DNA of 64,000 bases from Calvatia gigantea. Its lineage: Eukaryota > Basidiomycota > Agaricomycetes > Agaricales > Lycoperdaceae. Every line of letters begins with the position of its first letter. Position 1 is the stretch's first letter. The stretch is taken from positions 1,240,001 to 1,304,000 of the forward strand of contig JACAAK010000014.1 of the NCBI GenBank assembly GCA_025093985.1, read 5' to 3'. The notes beneath the pieces are model-generated. The model saw nothing but the letters and a program-made list of their open reading frames with translations. It did not search any database and had not been told where the DNA came from. Below, piece by piece: positions 1-9,700 of the stretch. The position numbers and the translations under genes are program-made.

Positions 1-420
1 AACTTTTGGATATAGTGCTACGCTGTCATATTAATCCTCCCCGATCACCCCACTGTGCCCAGATTCGATGGTACATGATTCTAAGGCGAAGGTATGTACA
101 TTGAACAGACGAGGTTCACTCAACTATTGCAAACCTTTTACTGAACTTTCATGACCGAGTCAATCCCTGCAGCCTGGGTGTTCTTCCTCAGGTTTTTCCA
201 AACAGGGAAATCACAAATAATTGTAGATGTGACATAAAGGTGACAATAAAAACTCAACGGGGGGACTCACTCCGAGGCTGAAGCCAATATGGCGTTTCTG
301 GCAGACGTGGAGAATGTACAAAGATTCAAGTGCATGTAATGAAAAGACCATGTTCGAAAGCGTTTTTGAGAATGCCAACTCCGACGATTTGTTGAACGAG
401 GTCCACCATGTAAAAGGTAG
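1..420 (-). pseudogene. Truncated duplicate of the DUF2470 gene 3' end
   Basis: Reading the minus strand, 138-420 matches the last part of the intact DUF2470 gene at 3815-4668: the LVQQIVGVGIL stretch, a frameshifted copy of the ESLYTLHLC region, the same GTGAGT splice donor after FSLG, and a last exon ending in DSVMKVQ and a TAA stop at 138-140. The flank also matches: 1-60 resembles 3310-3370 and 61-137 resembles 3725-3815. Homology stops near 420, so the 5' two thirds of the gene are missing. The copy is frameshifted and should not make a functional protein. It looks like a segmental duplication of a gene end plus its downstream region. Confidence 0.7.
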
Positions 421-739
421 TCTAAAACATAACAACAGTACTTTCACTTCAAAAGTTACTCCTAAAACAATCCACAGATGATCGCGCGAAATTACCTAGA
501 CAAAGTACACTACACTCGGGAAGAGGATAGGAAAGTCAAACAATAAGAGAGAATTGAACCCAGGAAACTGGGGTTCAGGTATCGTTGCTTACATATTACA
601 TCGTTGCAGTCACTGAATGAATGACCTGGTCCACTGGCGTTAATGGCAGCAAGGTCTCCTGGTGGAATATCGGTGGCATTGGTGCCGCTTTAGACCTGTC
701 CTGGGTGCCCTCTTCGCTCCTCTCTAGTGTTCGAATTGG

Positions 740-2658
740 CTACAGCTGACCGGGTTGCCGGGGATCTGCTGGTGTGTTGGATGTACATTGGCTGGCGATC
801 GCCTTTCGCGCATGATGCAGCCTCCCTAATATTAGGTGACCATGTTGTAGGGGGCTGACAAGAGGAGCCGCTGGTGAGACTAGCGGTGGCAGAAATGAAG
901 ATGGGTAAGAAGGGGGTCCAGAACTGACCAGTGAGTCCAAATCTGTGTTATGTCTTTGTAAGGTTGAACACATTGACGGAGACTCTTGAGCCCTCTCGCG
1001 GGCTTCCAAGTCACCCCTTGACTCTTCGCCTGTACGCACCATATCGGGATATATCTCAAACTCTTCAGGATCTTCTAATTCGGACGTTATCCAGGGATTG
1101 GCAGTCAATAACACCCATGGCTCGTCGCTGCATAGGTCAGGAGACGATACGGATAGACAATTCCAATTATCCTGTTGTTGAGGTTTGACGACGGTCCGCG
1201 GGTCACTCCCACTACCTTCTGGTAGATCAGGTCGGGGTGTTTGGGATACAGAGACAGTGGATTGGGCTGGGGGTTGGGATTGGATATTGGGTGACGATGT
1301 CTCGAGGGGAAATCCTAGTTTTTCATCTTGTCGATCCTCCTGCTGCGTGTCGATATCGTTGTCGGGACGAATTTTCTTGGCACCACGTACTGCTTCGTTG
1401 TATATCAGTCGGACGGTGTAGGTGGCAAAAACGACAGTAAAACACAGTATGCCAGTGACAACTGCCAGGGCAACAGAAGTGACAATTTCTTTGCCGGAGG
1501 CGTGAGGTTCATCAAAATCGATTGTAAGATTCATGAAAAGTTCTAGGATGCAGCAAATGAAGAGCACGATTGACCTGAATGGAGTGTATTAGGCCATGAA
1601 TAAACAGCGACTCCGCGTACTCGTACCAAACCAGCAAAACGCCAGGCTTGGCGAGGACCGCACTGAAGGTCTTCAATAGAAATCGATTATGAGCATTTGC
1701 CTGCCGCAATAACTTGTTAACGAACGAGCTTTCCTCAGTCAAGATTTGTTACCAAGGCGAATTCTGCAATCATGAATCTTTGACGCATGAGCGAGGAGGC
1801 ACCAATGCACAAGCAACCACATAGCAGGCTAGAAAACGATAAAAGGAGCACGATAGAGCAAAGAAATACTATGAAAACGTCGTTTGAGGTGTTCCCAACC
1901 TGGAGAATGGTCACGGTTGCGCTGTTGATAAGGTTGATAATGTATGACTCGAGAGTAACGCTAAACACTTACGGTACTAACAAAGCTGAGATGATATTAC
2001 AAGTGCTCAATTCCGTTACGGTACCATCCAATAATCTCTCCCATACAATCTCGATCTGGTGGTATTGCGGTGGCATCTTGATGTCATTGGTTGCGCTGTG
2101 CGTCCTCATTGCGATGGCAAATTTTTCCAATTCTTCTGATGTCATATTGGCATCTTCAAAAACTCGCAGGAGTCGGGAGAGATAGAAATCTGGAAGCTTA
2201 AAGTGAAGTAGGCGAATTGGCATCGCCATAACGGTCCGGAACGTTACAAGGGAGCCGTTATTGCATTGAAGGAGGGCTCGTAGGGTACCAGGAACGGAAG
2301 GCGGGTTCGGTGCATGTGGAGACCCTGATTTATCCAATTTTGTGTTGGAGCTATGGCGGGAATCGGTACCGGCATATGGGCGAAGAACTCCAGTGCAAGA
2401 CTGAACCGGAGAGGGGCAACCTGCTTTGGGTCGAGTGGCAGGGTCATGGGCTGATGATTCAGAGGAATCAATGCCACCAGGATTGCCAGCACCAGGCAGG
2501 GAACGAGATCCATGGTCGGACCATAAAGGCAAGAGGGGTTCTGGAGCAGAATTTAGGTGAACCTCTACCATCTGCGTTTCTGGTGACATGGGGGTTGTAG
2601 AAGTGTGAGGACGGAAAACAGGCTGCGCGCGAAACACAGCAGCCTGCATACTAGTCAT
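740..2658 (-). CDS. Predicted four-TM membrane protein, four exons
   Basis: I join complement(740..1574, 1627..1700, 1753..1921, 1973..2658). The introns are 52, 52 and 51 nt, all GT-AG (donors GTAAGT, GTAACA, GTACGA) and all phase-consistent, giving 587 residues. Residues 1-125 are Pro/Ser rich and low complexity. A soluble region follows, with a PPQYHQIEIVWERLLDGT segment just before the membrane part. Hydrophobic segments lie at about 214-236, 243-268, 304-324 and 341-365. The tail (366-587) is acidic and Pro/Ser rich, probably cytosolic. The layout resembles uncharacterised multi-pass proteins of Agaricomycetes; I recognise no catalytic domain and give no function. The start is the first ATG of the long exon. 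In-frame splicing at three introns argues that it is a live host gene. Most likely alternative: an internal start. Confidence 0.72.
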
Positions 2659-2904
2659 TTTCCACTCTGGTCCTTAAGCAGTTCTACTTGGCCCAATATA
2701 CGCATCGGGAGAGAGTGCCGCACTTGGCGACGATAGACCAAGTGCAATATCTTGGGCTGAGTCCGTTGATGGTGATGCATGTGATGTGTCAGATCTTCAG
2801 ATGAATTTCTTGCCAAGAGCTCACCCGAGCTCATAATCCATTATCTAAGGGTAATACAATGATGTTAATTGTCATGTCCTATCTTGCTAGACCTCAAGAT
2901 CTCA

Positions 2905-3075
2905 CTTCATATTCCAGCCTCAGAATAATCTCGGGTTTCTCTATATAGTGCACGCGCGCGTGAAAGGGTCAGTGAGGCAAGATTGTGGATTACGCGGGGA
3001 AGGTACGTACGACGGTGAACTTGGTTTGCTTGTTCTTGTTCTTCATGGTGGACAGAATCGACCCGTGAGTGGGAA
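2905..3075 (-). pseudogene. Possible ribosomal protein L38-like exon fragment
   Basis: On the minus strand, 3011-3070 reads STMKNKNKQTKFTV followed at once by a GTACGT donor. This resembles the KKNK..TKFKV segment of eukaryotic ribosomal protein eL38, which is often followed by an intron before RCSRYLYTL. After a possible TATATAG acceptor near 2942 the continuation reads RNPRLF and then a stop, a poor match. I see no upstream exon with the start of L38. It is either a decayed fragment or a chance similarity in a short Lys-rich stretch. Confidence 0.2.
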
Positions 3076-3565
3076 TATACGTTAGGCATCAGTTGATATA
3101 GAAGTCTGTTTTCCGCTTTGTTCTGCCACCCATCAACCCATCAATTTGGACCCCGTGCGGTCTGATAGCTTATGGACGGACGCTCGTCTACATGAAGAAT
3201 AATTCGAAACACGACGGGAATGTCTTCCAGTGTTCGCGTTTCCTAAGCTGTGCGTGAGAACGCCCAAGGTTATGTGTAGGCTGCGACCAAAAATAACTAC
3301 CAAGAGTTATGAGCTTTTGGATACAATGCTACGCTGTTAAACATATCAACCCCTCCAGGCCACCCCACTGTCCGGACACGAGTATCTCAATATTCTGGAA
3401 AGGGAACCTCCCATTTGTCTGCATTTCGGACCACAGGATACAACCGTCTCGTTACTGGCAATCAAGAGAATATCCAGAAATAAATCCGCCAGTTGCTGTC
3501 TCTGTGGTGGGCCAGCCCTGGGCCCCTTATTTTCAGTTTACGCCCCAACCTCATTAGGCATGTGT

Positions 3566-3605
3566 AGGACCTCCGCGTTCAACGCGGGGTCTTCGGGGAG
3601 GTCCT
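3566..3605. repeat. Perfect-arm hairpin (9-bp arms)
   Basis: AGGACCTCC at 3566-3574 pairs with GGAGGTCCT at 3597-3605, and the interior (GCGTTCAACGC) is itself self-complementary. It sits in about 340 bp (3375-3720) absent from the parallel copy at 1-140, so it may belong to a small insertion. It lies downstream of the DUF2470 gene on the opposite side from its promoter; a structural or terminator role is only a guess. Confidence 0.4.
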
Positions 3606-3814
3606 AAACGGCTCTTAGTTTTTCTTTGACCAGAGCCACAAAACTAGTTTTCGGCCCAAGACCCCGCATTATCTATGTCGGGTGATCAGGCAAATAAATC
3701 GTGGGCTTGTTATCTACTTAACAAGGAAGCGCATTGATGATATATGATTCTACAGCAAAGGTACGTACATTGAACGCAAGTTACACTCAGCTACACTCAG
3801 CTGTTGCGAACCTT

Positions 3815-4668
3815 TTACTCGACCTTCATGACTGAGTCAATCCTAGCAGCCTGAATATTTTTCCTCAAGTTCCTCCAGACGGGGAGACCGCAAAGAAAAG
3901 CTGACGAGACGTAAAGTGCCTGGTGAGGGAAGTGTTCAATAAGATGTAACAATAAAAACACAATGAGGGGGGGACTCACTCCGAGGCTAAAGCCGGTGTG
4001 GTGTTTCCGACAGAGGTGGAGAGTGTACAAGGATTCAGGTATGTGTAATGAAAATACAATATTTGAAAGCGTTCTGAGGATACCAACTCCGACTATTTGT
4101 TGAACGAGATGCGCCACGTAGAAGGCAGGGGAAGAGGAGCCAACAGGGGAGTAGGCAGAATAGGCTAGAAGGAGTGCGGCGGGTACTGCCACAATTATAT
4201 CACGAGTAAGAGGGAACGTGGTGATGTGCGGGGCCTTGATCTGTGAGGAAATGGTACCGAGGTTCGGTGGTCAGCATGTGTGGTATGACCGCATGGGATG
4301 TTGGACTTGCCATGCCCAATCCTTCCTGAGCCAGTGCCTTCATTTCCAAGAGCCTCGGTTTGACGTCCTCGTAACCTTTGAGAGGAGGCTCTATGGGAAT
4401 GTACACCTCTTTCTTGGCACCGTTCTTGAGGGCACAAGTCAAGGTCATGCTCTGATAGGTCGAGAGTCAGGGTAGAAAGTGGGCGTGAGGAGTTAGAGTA
4501 GGATCGTGCCTTGGTATCGATTGCGGTCATCTCAGCACCCGCCATAGCCTCTTTGACTTTTCCGTACCATTTTGCATAGGCAACGAGAGTGTCCGGGTGA
4601 TTGGACATGTACATGCGCAGAAAGCCAGACTTTTCTGCGACTGGGTCAGGTTGTTGAGACATCTTCAC
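3815..4668 (-). CDS. DUF2470 domain membrane protein
   Basis: I join complement(3815..3919, 3980..4240, 4311..4451, 4510..4668), giving 221 residues. Introns are 60, 70 and 58 nt, all phase 0. The N-terminal half is a DUF2470-like domain: residues around LRMYMSNHPDTLVAYAKWYG, then AIDTK spliced to SMTLTCALKNG, then the EPPLKGYEDVKPRLLEMK segment. The C-terminal half has several hydrophobic helices (AVPAALLLAYSAYSPVG, the VAHLVQQIVGVGIL region and YVSSAFLCGLPVW) and ends RIDSVMKVE. Length and order match fungal relatives as I remember them; the biochemical role is unknown, and a membrane location is inferred. Two of three introns start with GC rather than GT (4509 GCACGA, 4310 GCAAGT), and both splice exactly at the family junctions. 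A second ATG at 4662 could be the start. Confidence 0.8.
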
Positions 4669-4763
4669 CGCGTCCTGGAGCTCAAAATTTTTGAGGATGA
4701 GATGTTGAGACTTTGAACGTTACGGCTTGAAGTGTTGCAGTTACCCGAGTTAAGTATCCGTGA

Positions 4764-4937
4764 ATTGTTACGGAGGTTCAGGATATCTCACGTGATGGCG
4801 ACATTGGTAATGCAGCTTCTCTTCTCCTACAAATACTTGCCACAAATCTGCGTGTACAGGCAGCGAAGGAGGAAAAGAAAGTGGCCTTTAAGAGGGAAAT
4901 TGAAGGACGTGAGGGGCTATTGATGCACATGACCTGA
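4764..4937 (+). other. Possible orphan C-terminal exon
   Basis: Frame 4764-4937 reads a helical, charged peptide (NAASLLLQILATNLRVQ, then AAKEEKKVAFKREIEGRE, then GLLMHMT) ended by TGA. The composition looks coding, and a CAG acceptor-like site lies just before GATATC at 4782. A stop (TGA 4761) bounds it upstream, so it could only be a last exon or a truncated remnant. No partner exons were found toward the left, where the divergent DUF2470 gene begins. Function is not recognised. Confidence 0.25.
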
Positions 4938-5209
4938 GGCCTGAGGCCCCCCAGTGAAGGGTTTCTAGGAATACCTGAGCAAATCACACGGAAATGGAAA
5001 TGTCATGTTAAAACTGAGAAATAGATATATGTACTTCAAGAGTCCTAATCCTGCTGTGTCTGGGATTTTCTGATGATACCTGCCCCCCTTCAACTTGCTC
5101 TGGCATGCCAACAAAAAATACAGCAACAAACAATATCTGCTCACTTTAATTTGTCCTTTGTTCCTCCATATCTTTCTTTCCTTTCTCCACATCTTTCTTT
5201 CCTTCCTCC

Positions 5210-5643
5210 TGTTGAGGTGAGTACACCAGTAGACTACTCTAGTGGTGGAGGAGAGTCACTACTCATTGGGATATAGCTTGTACAAGCTTGAAGGATTTGC
5301 TAAAGAGTAGTAGTTCAAGTAAGAAGATAGAAGACTAGAATTGTCTAAAGAATATATGCATACTACATAAAGCTTATATACTAAGGTCCTTGGTGAAATA
5401 CCCTACAACCTGGGTACAGGGAGAGTTATTATCTACTAATAGCATATGTACAGCATAATGTGTTAACAGCATGTAAGTAATGTAAGTACTCTACTAGCTA
5501 CAAATCATGCAGTATAATGCTGTTATGACCTAGTCCATAGCATAATGTAGTAATATTAACTCACTCCAAGAGTGGACTTCTCTAGATCTGTTTCATTTAA
5601 ATATAGAATGAACCAATGTAGTGGTACAGATTGAGATTCAACA
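5210..5643 (-). repeat. Diverged solo copia LTR (Cop-1 family)
   Basis: In minus orientation it starts TGTTGAATCTCAATCTGTACC at 5643 and ends at 5210 with a sequence matching the last part of the Cop-1 LTR (GTACTCACC..AACA). The flanks CCTCC (5205-5209) and CCTCT (5644-5648) are near-identical 5-bp target duplications. It is older than Cop-1, with many substitutions and small gaps. No internal element sequence is attached, so it is a solo LTR left by LTR-LTR recombination. The flanking 4940-5209 and 5644-5902 hold only pyrimidine-rich intergenic sequence with no gene that I can see. Confidence 0.75.
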
Positions 5644-5907
5644 CCTCTACCTCAAGTTCCTTCTTCCCTTTGCACTCTTACCTTCTTCCATGCTTCCCTC
5701 CTCCATTCATGTTCTTCCCAACTTTCTGGTACTATTATCCTTTGGAATAATGTCTTGAGTCACTGACTTACACACAGTCTATTGTGATTAGTGGCCTACT
5801 AGTCTCCAAACTAGTAATTACCCATAGAAGTATGTTTACACAGGTCTTATAACTACTTAGAATCTTTGTCCTTTCAAACCAAAGTATTGACAGTAATTAT
5901 GCCTTGG

Positions 5908-5946
5908 TGTTATGACCTTAGTCTGAGTAAACCTCAGGTTGCAACT
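5908..5946 (-). repeat. Solo Ty3-2 LTR, left piece
   Basis: This starts TGTTATGACCTTAGTCTGAG and continues at 19403-19664, beyond the inserted Cop-1. The joined LTR is flanked by CTTGG at 5903-5907 and 19665-19669, a perfect 5-bp target duplication, which fixes both ends. The orientation is minus relative to the Ty3-2 element. Confidence 0.9.
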
Positions 5947-6333
5947 TGTTGAATCTCGATCCGTACCACTACGTTGGTTCAGGCTATTTATACCTGAAAC
6001 GGCTTCTTGAGTACTTCACTCTTGAAGAGAGATAACAAACAATGTACTAGACCGCACTCTAGGTTGCTGGTCATGGTCTATTAAATAGAACAATGTACGC
6101 AGTATGCTCTGTATATGCTACTGGCAGATAAGACCTCACCTGTATTAGGTAGAACGGCGCACAGACCAGAGACATTAGATATATAAGACCTATGTAGTAT
6201 GCGTACATTCCTTAGACAATTCAGTCTATCCTTTGCCCATCATTCCACTAAGATATCCATTAGCTACGGTCTACAATGCACATCTCAACAAACCCAGTGA
6301 GTACGACTCCCCTCCGCCACTAGCATAATGCTA
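5947..6333 (+). repeat. Cop-1 5' LTR, main part
   Basis: These are the first 387 bp of the 409-bp LTR; the last 22 bp lie at 12976-12997. The break is the Ty3-1 insertion, marked by GCTA at 6330-6333 and again at 12972-12975. The LTR contains a TATATAAG-type TATA sequence near 6180, a plausible promoter. Confidence 0.9.
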
Positions 6334-6694
6334 TGTAGGGCGGGAGTTTCGTAGACGTAGAGAAAGAGATTAGAGAACGAATTTTATTGGTAGTAACGAA
6401 AACAAGAGAATAGTAAGTTAGTGTAAGGTAGCGAAAACTGTAAACTACGGCATGACCATGGCTTTTATAACTACTGCAGACTACGTAGCGAATATTCGAC
6501 AAGATTCCTAGACTATTCTACGAAAGCTGAGGAACTATTAGGGTCAAGTAAATAGTACGCGATATCGAAAAACCAGAAAAGGATCGAAAGTTAACAAAAA
6601 TGGAATAGTCCAAACTGAAACCCCTAACTCCTCCGAGCTCACCAATTCCATCGTCTACGCATTGTCCTCGCGTAGCCGTCTTGACTCCCCTATA
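6334..6694 (-). repeat. Ty3-1 3' LTR
   Basis: 361 bp, the same as 12611-12971 except for one visible T/C difference near 6660 (GCATTGTCC versus GCATCGTCC). It lies directly after the polypurine tract in element sense. Confidence 0.93.
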
Positions 6695-6743
6695 CCTGCC
6701 CATTTTTTTCTGATAGCAACTGTCCTCAGTTGCCAAATCCCCT

Positions 6744-9700
6744 TCACTCCCTGTCCTCTCCATCTGATCCTGCCAACTCCTTCGGATCCACGAATTCCGT
6801 GACTTGTAGCTGACGTCGTGACCTAGCACAGTAGGGTATAAGGCGGAATGCAGCGAATATTAATTTCGAGACCGTTCCGTTGACTTCGGCGAGGATATAA
6901 GCTCCGCTCCGGAGTCGTTTGACAACAACCATCGGACCGAAATATCGCGGCTTACATTTTCGACCAACATCGGGCTCGATTTTCTTATTGAGAACAAGAA
7001 CGAGGGAGCCCGGCGCAAAGTCGTAGTCTGTGATCCGATTAGCGAAACGTCGCTCGAAGTCTTTGAGGGAATTGAATCGTGCTGCAAAGACTTGTCCAGC
7101 CATGTAAGAGAGATCATCTTCGCGTTTTTCGAGGGCTCGAGCTCGAATTGCAATGAGATCGACATCCGAGACCTTGTGGGTGATGGGTGGTGATAAGAAC
7201 GTCACTTCGGAGATGTCGAATGGTAAGAGTGGTTCAACTCCGTGGACCATATAATAGGGCGTATGCCCTGTGGACTTGCGTGTGGTGACCCGATCTGCCC
7301 AAAAGACATATGGGGCATGTTCGTACCATTTTCGAACGTCGCCGTTGCACACCTTGACTAGTGCATCGCGAATTGTCCTATGCGTTGTCTCCACCACCCC
7401 ATTCGCTTGTGAGTTGTAAGCCGAAATTCGGATATGTCGAATGTGATATTTTTCCGCGAGCCAATCGAGTGCTGCTACAAACGCTGATCCGTTGTCAGTC
7501 ACGATTTCCTCTAATCCGCCCCATCTGCAGAGGATCTCTTCGAAGATGAATGTGCCGAGAGTGCGACCGGTTTCACGAGTGAGCGCACGCCATTCTGGCC
7601 ATCCAGTTAAGCTGCAGCGTACCTGCACAATGTACTTGTGACCATGGGAGGGGGGCATGTGCATTGTGTCGATGTATGCCTTTTGGAAGAGTAGTGCTGG
7701 AGCCTGAACGGTTGGTGGAATAACAACATGTTCTGTTGACCGAATCTGGCACTGGTGACAGGAGTCGATGAACCAACGGACATCCTTGTCGAGAGACGGC
7801 CACCAAAATCGGTCAGCCACAGTTCGTCGAGTGGCGAAAAACCCTTTGTGACCCAGGCGATCATGTGACTCAATCAACAATCGATAGCGTGTCTTCCGCT
7901 CTGTCACTACCACCTTGTGTCGTCCTCCCAGGTCCCTTCTCCACAGCTTTCCTCCGTTGACGAAAAACTTGGTTGCGCACTTCAGGAATGCTTTTCGTTG
8001 CTTATCGGTGTGTCCCTCTGGCACTTTCATCGTCTCCAAAAACCTCCTAATGAACTCTATGTCTGCATCCTTCCAGGCCATGTCGATGTCGAGCGGAATT
8101 GTGTCTTCCTCTACTTCCTCCCCCTTTCTTTCTGAAATGGCGCCCTTGCCATTCCCTGTTCCCTCCGCTTCTTTTCCTACTGCCAATGTCCACACTATGT
8201 CCTTCTCTCCTCCAACTGCCCAGGCTATACATCCCAGAACCTCGGTATCCACCCAATCCTCTGCCTCTTCCTCTCCCTCTTCGTCATCATCACTCTCCTC
8301 AGCTCTCCGTCGCCTCGATAACCCATCCGGACCTTGATGCCTACTCCCTGGAACATGAACCAACTTGAAATCAAACATCAATATCGCCGAAATCCATCGA
8401 TTCATGGCCGTGTTCAGGTGAATATCAGGTCGGTTAATCATCCCTTTGATATATTTCGCGTCAACTTCAATGATTAAGTCCTTTGCTCCAACTAGCCACA
8501 ACTTGCATGCGTTGAGTGCACGAAACAGGCCATATAATTCAAGCTTGGATTGGGAGTAGCGTGAAACTCGCTCATTCCATGCGATTGAACCAAAATGTGC
8601 TGGCCGTCGTCGTTGGGCTTCGTCGAGTTGGGCTAGGATAAAACCGACTGCGATTACCGATGTGTCGACTGATAGGATTATAGGAAATGGCAGTGTGTGA
8701 TCGATTGGACGAATTGCCTCACACTTCGCCACTCGTTTCTTCACCTCTTCCATTGCCTCTCGCTGCTTATCTCCCCACTCGAATTCCACCTTTGTTGCCC
8801 TTGTCAACTTATTCAATGGATCACAAATTTCCGCAAACGACCGTATCCAATTCCTGACTGTTCCTGCCATCCCCAGAAATCCTCGCACCTCTGAAATGTT
8901 CCTACACTCCGGCCACCTCAAAATCTTCTCCACCGTGGACTCATCTGGCTTCTGCCCCTCGTACGTACACAGTCTCCCCACTACCACAATTTCCGGCTGA
9001 CACAACTGCAACTTCTTCGCAGAAACTGTCGCTCCTGCTTGTTTGAGGCGATGTAGGACTCGATTTAGGTCGACAGCATGCTCCCAGATAAACCGCCGTA
9101 TTCCTGGATTTTCGGGAATGACTTCGTAGTTACCATCCCCCTTCTCGTACCATGTTTTCGGGCCTAGTAGAGTAATATCATCCAGGAAATTCGGTGCACG
9201 GTCGGTTTCGTCTTGAAGAAGGAAAGCAACATCGTTATGAAATATGCCAACTGATCCTGTCCATCCTTGTGGCAAGACAGTCAGCCTCATCGTTCCTAAT
9301 GGTGTGTCGAACGTCGTGAAGTCCCTTGATTCCTCCGCCAAACTCCTGTGGTCATACCCCACAAACATATCCAACCCCGAATATACTCCTCGCGCCGCAC
9401 ACTGCTCTGCATAGAGATACACAAGAGGAGGTTCTTGTGAGTCCCTGATCGTCACTGCATTTAGTGGTGTCAGGTTATGGACAATGCGTACGTTCCCATC
9501 CTTTTTCGCCACTGTGAACCATTGATGACGATATGAACTATAGGATGGCTCATACACCCCAGAGTCGATCTTCTGCTGAATGAGCGTTATGACTTTGTCA
9601 CGAATTCCGGGAGGTATGGGCAATGATTTTCGTGCCCATGGTATGTGTTCGATGACTGGAATTTTAACAGGTGCGAAATAGTCATCGCGGAACCTCCCCT

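Noticed and set aside
4732..4923. 63-residue frame starting MLQLPELS
   Set aside because: The overlapping frame 4764-4937 has a more gene-like composition; this one reads Arg-rich shadow sequence.
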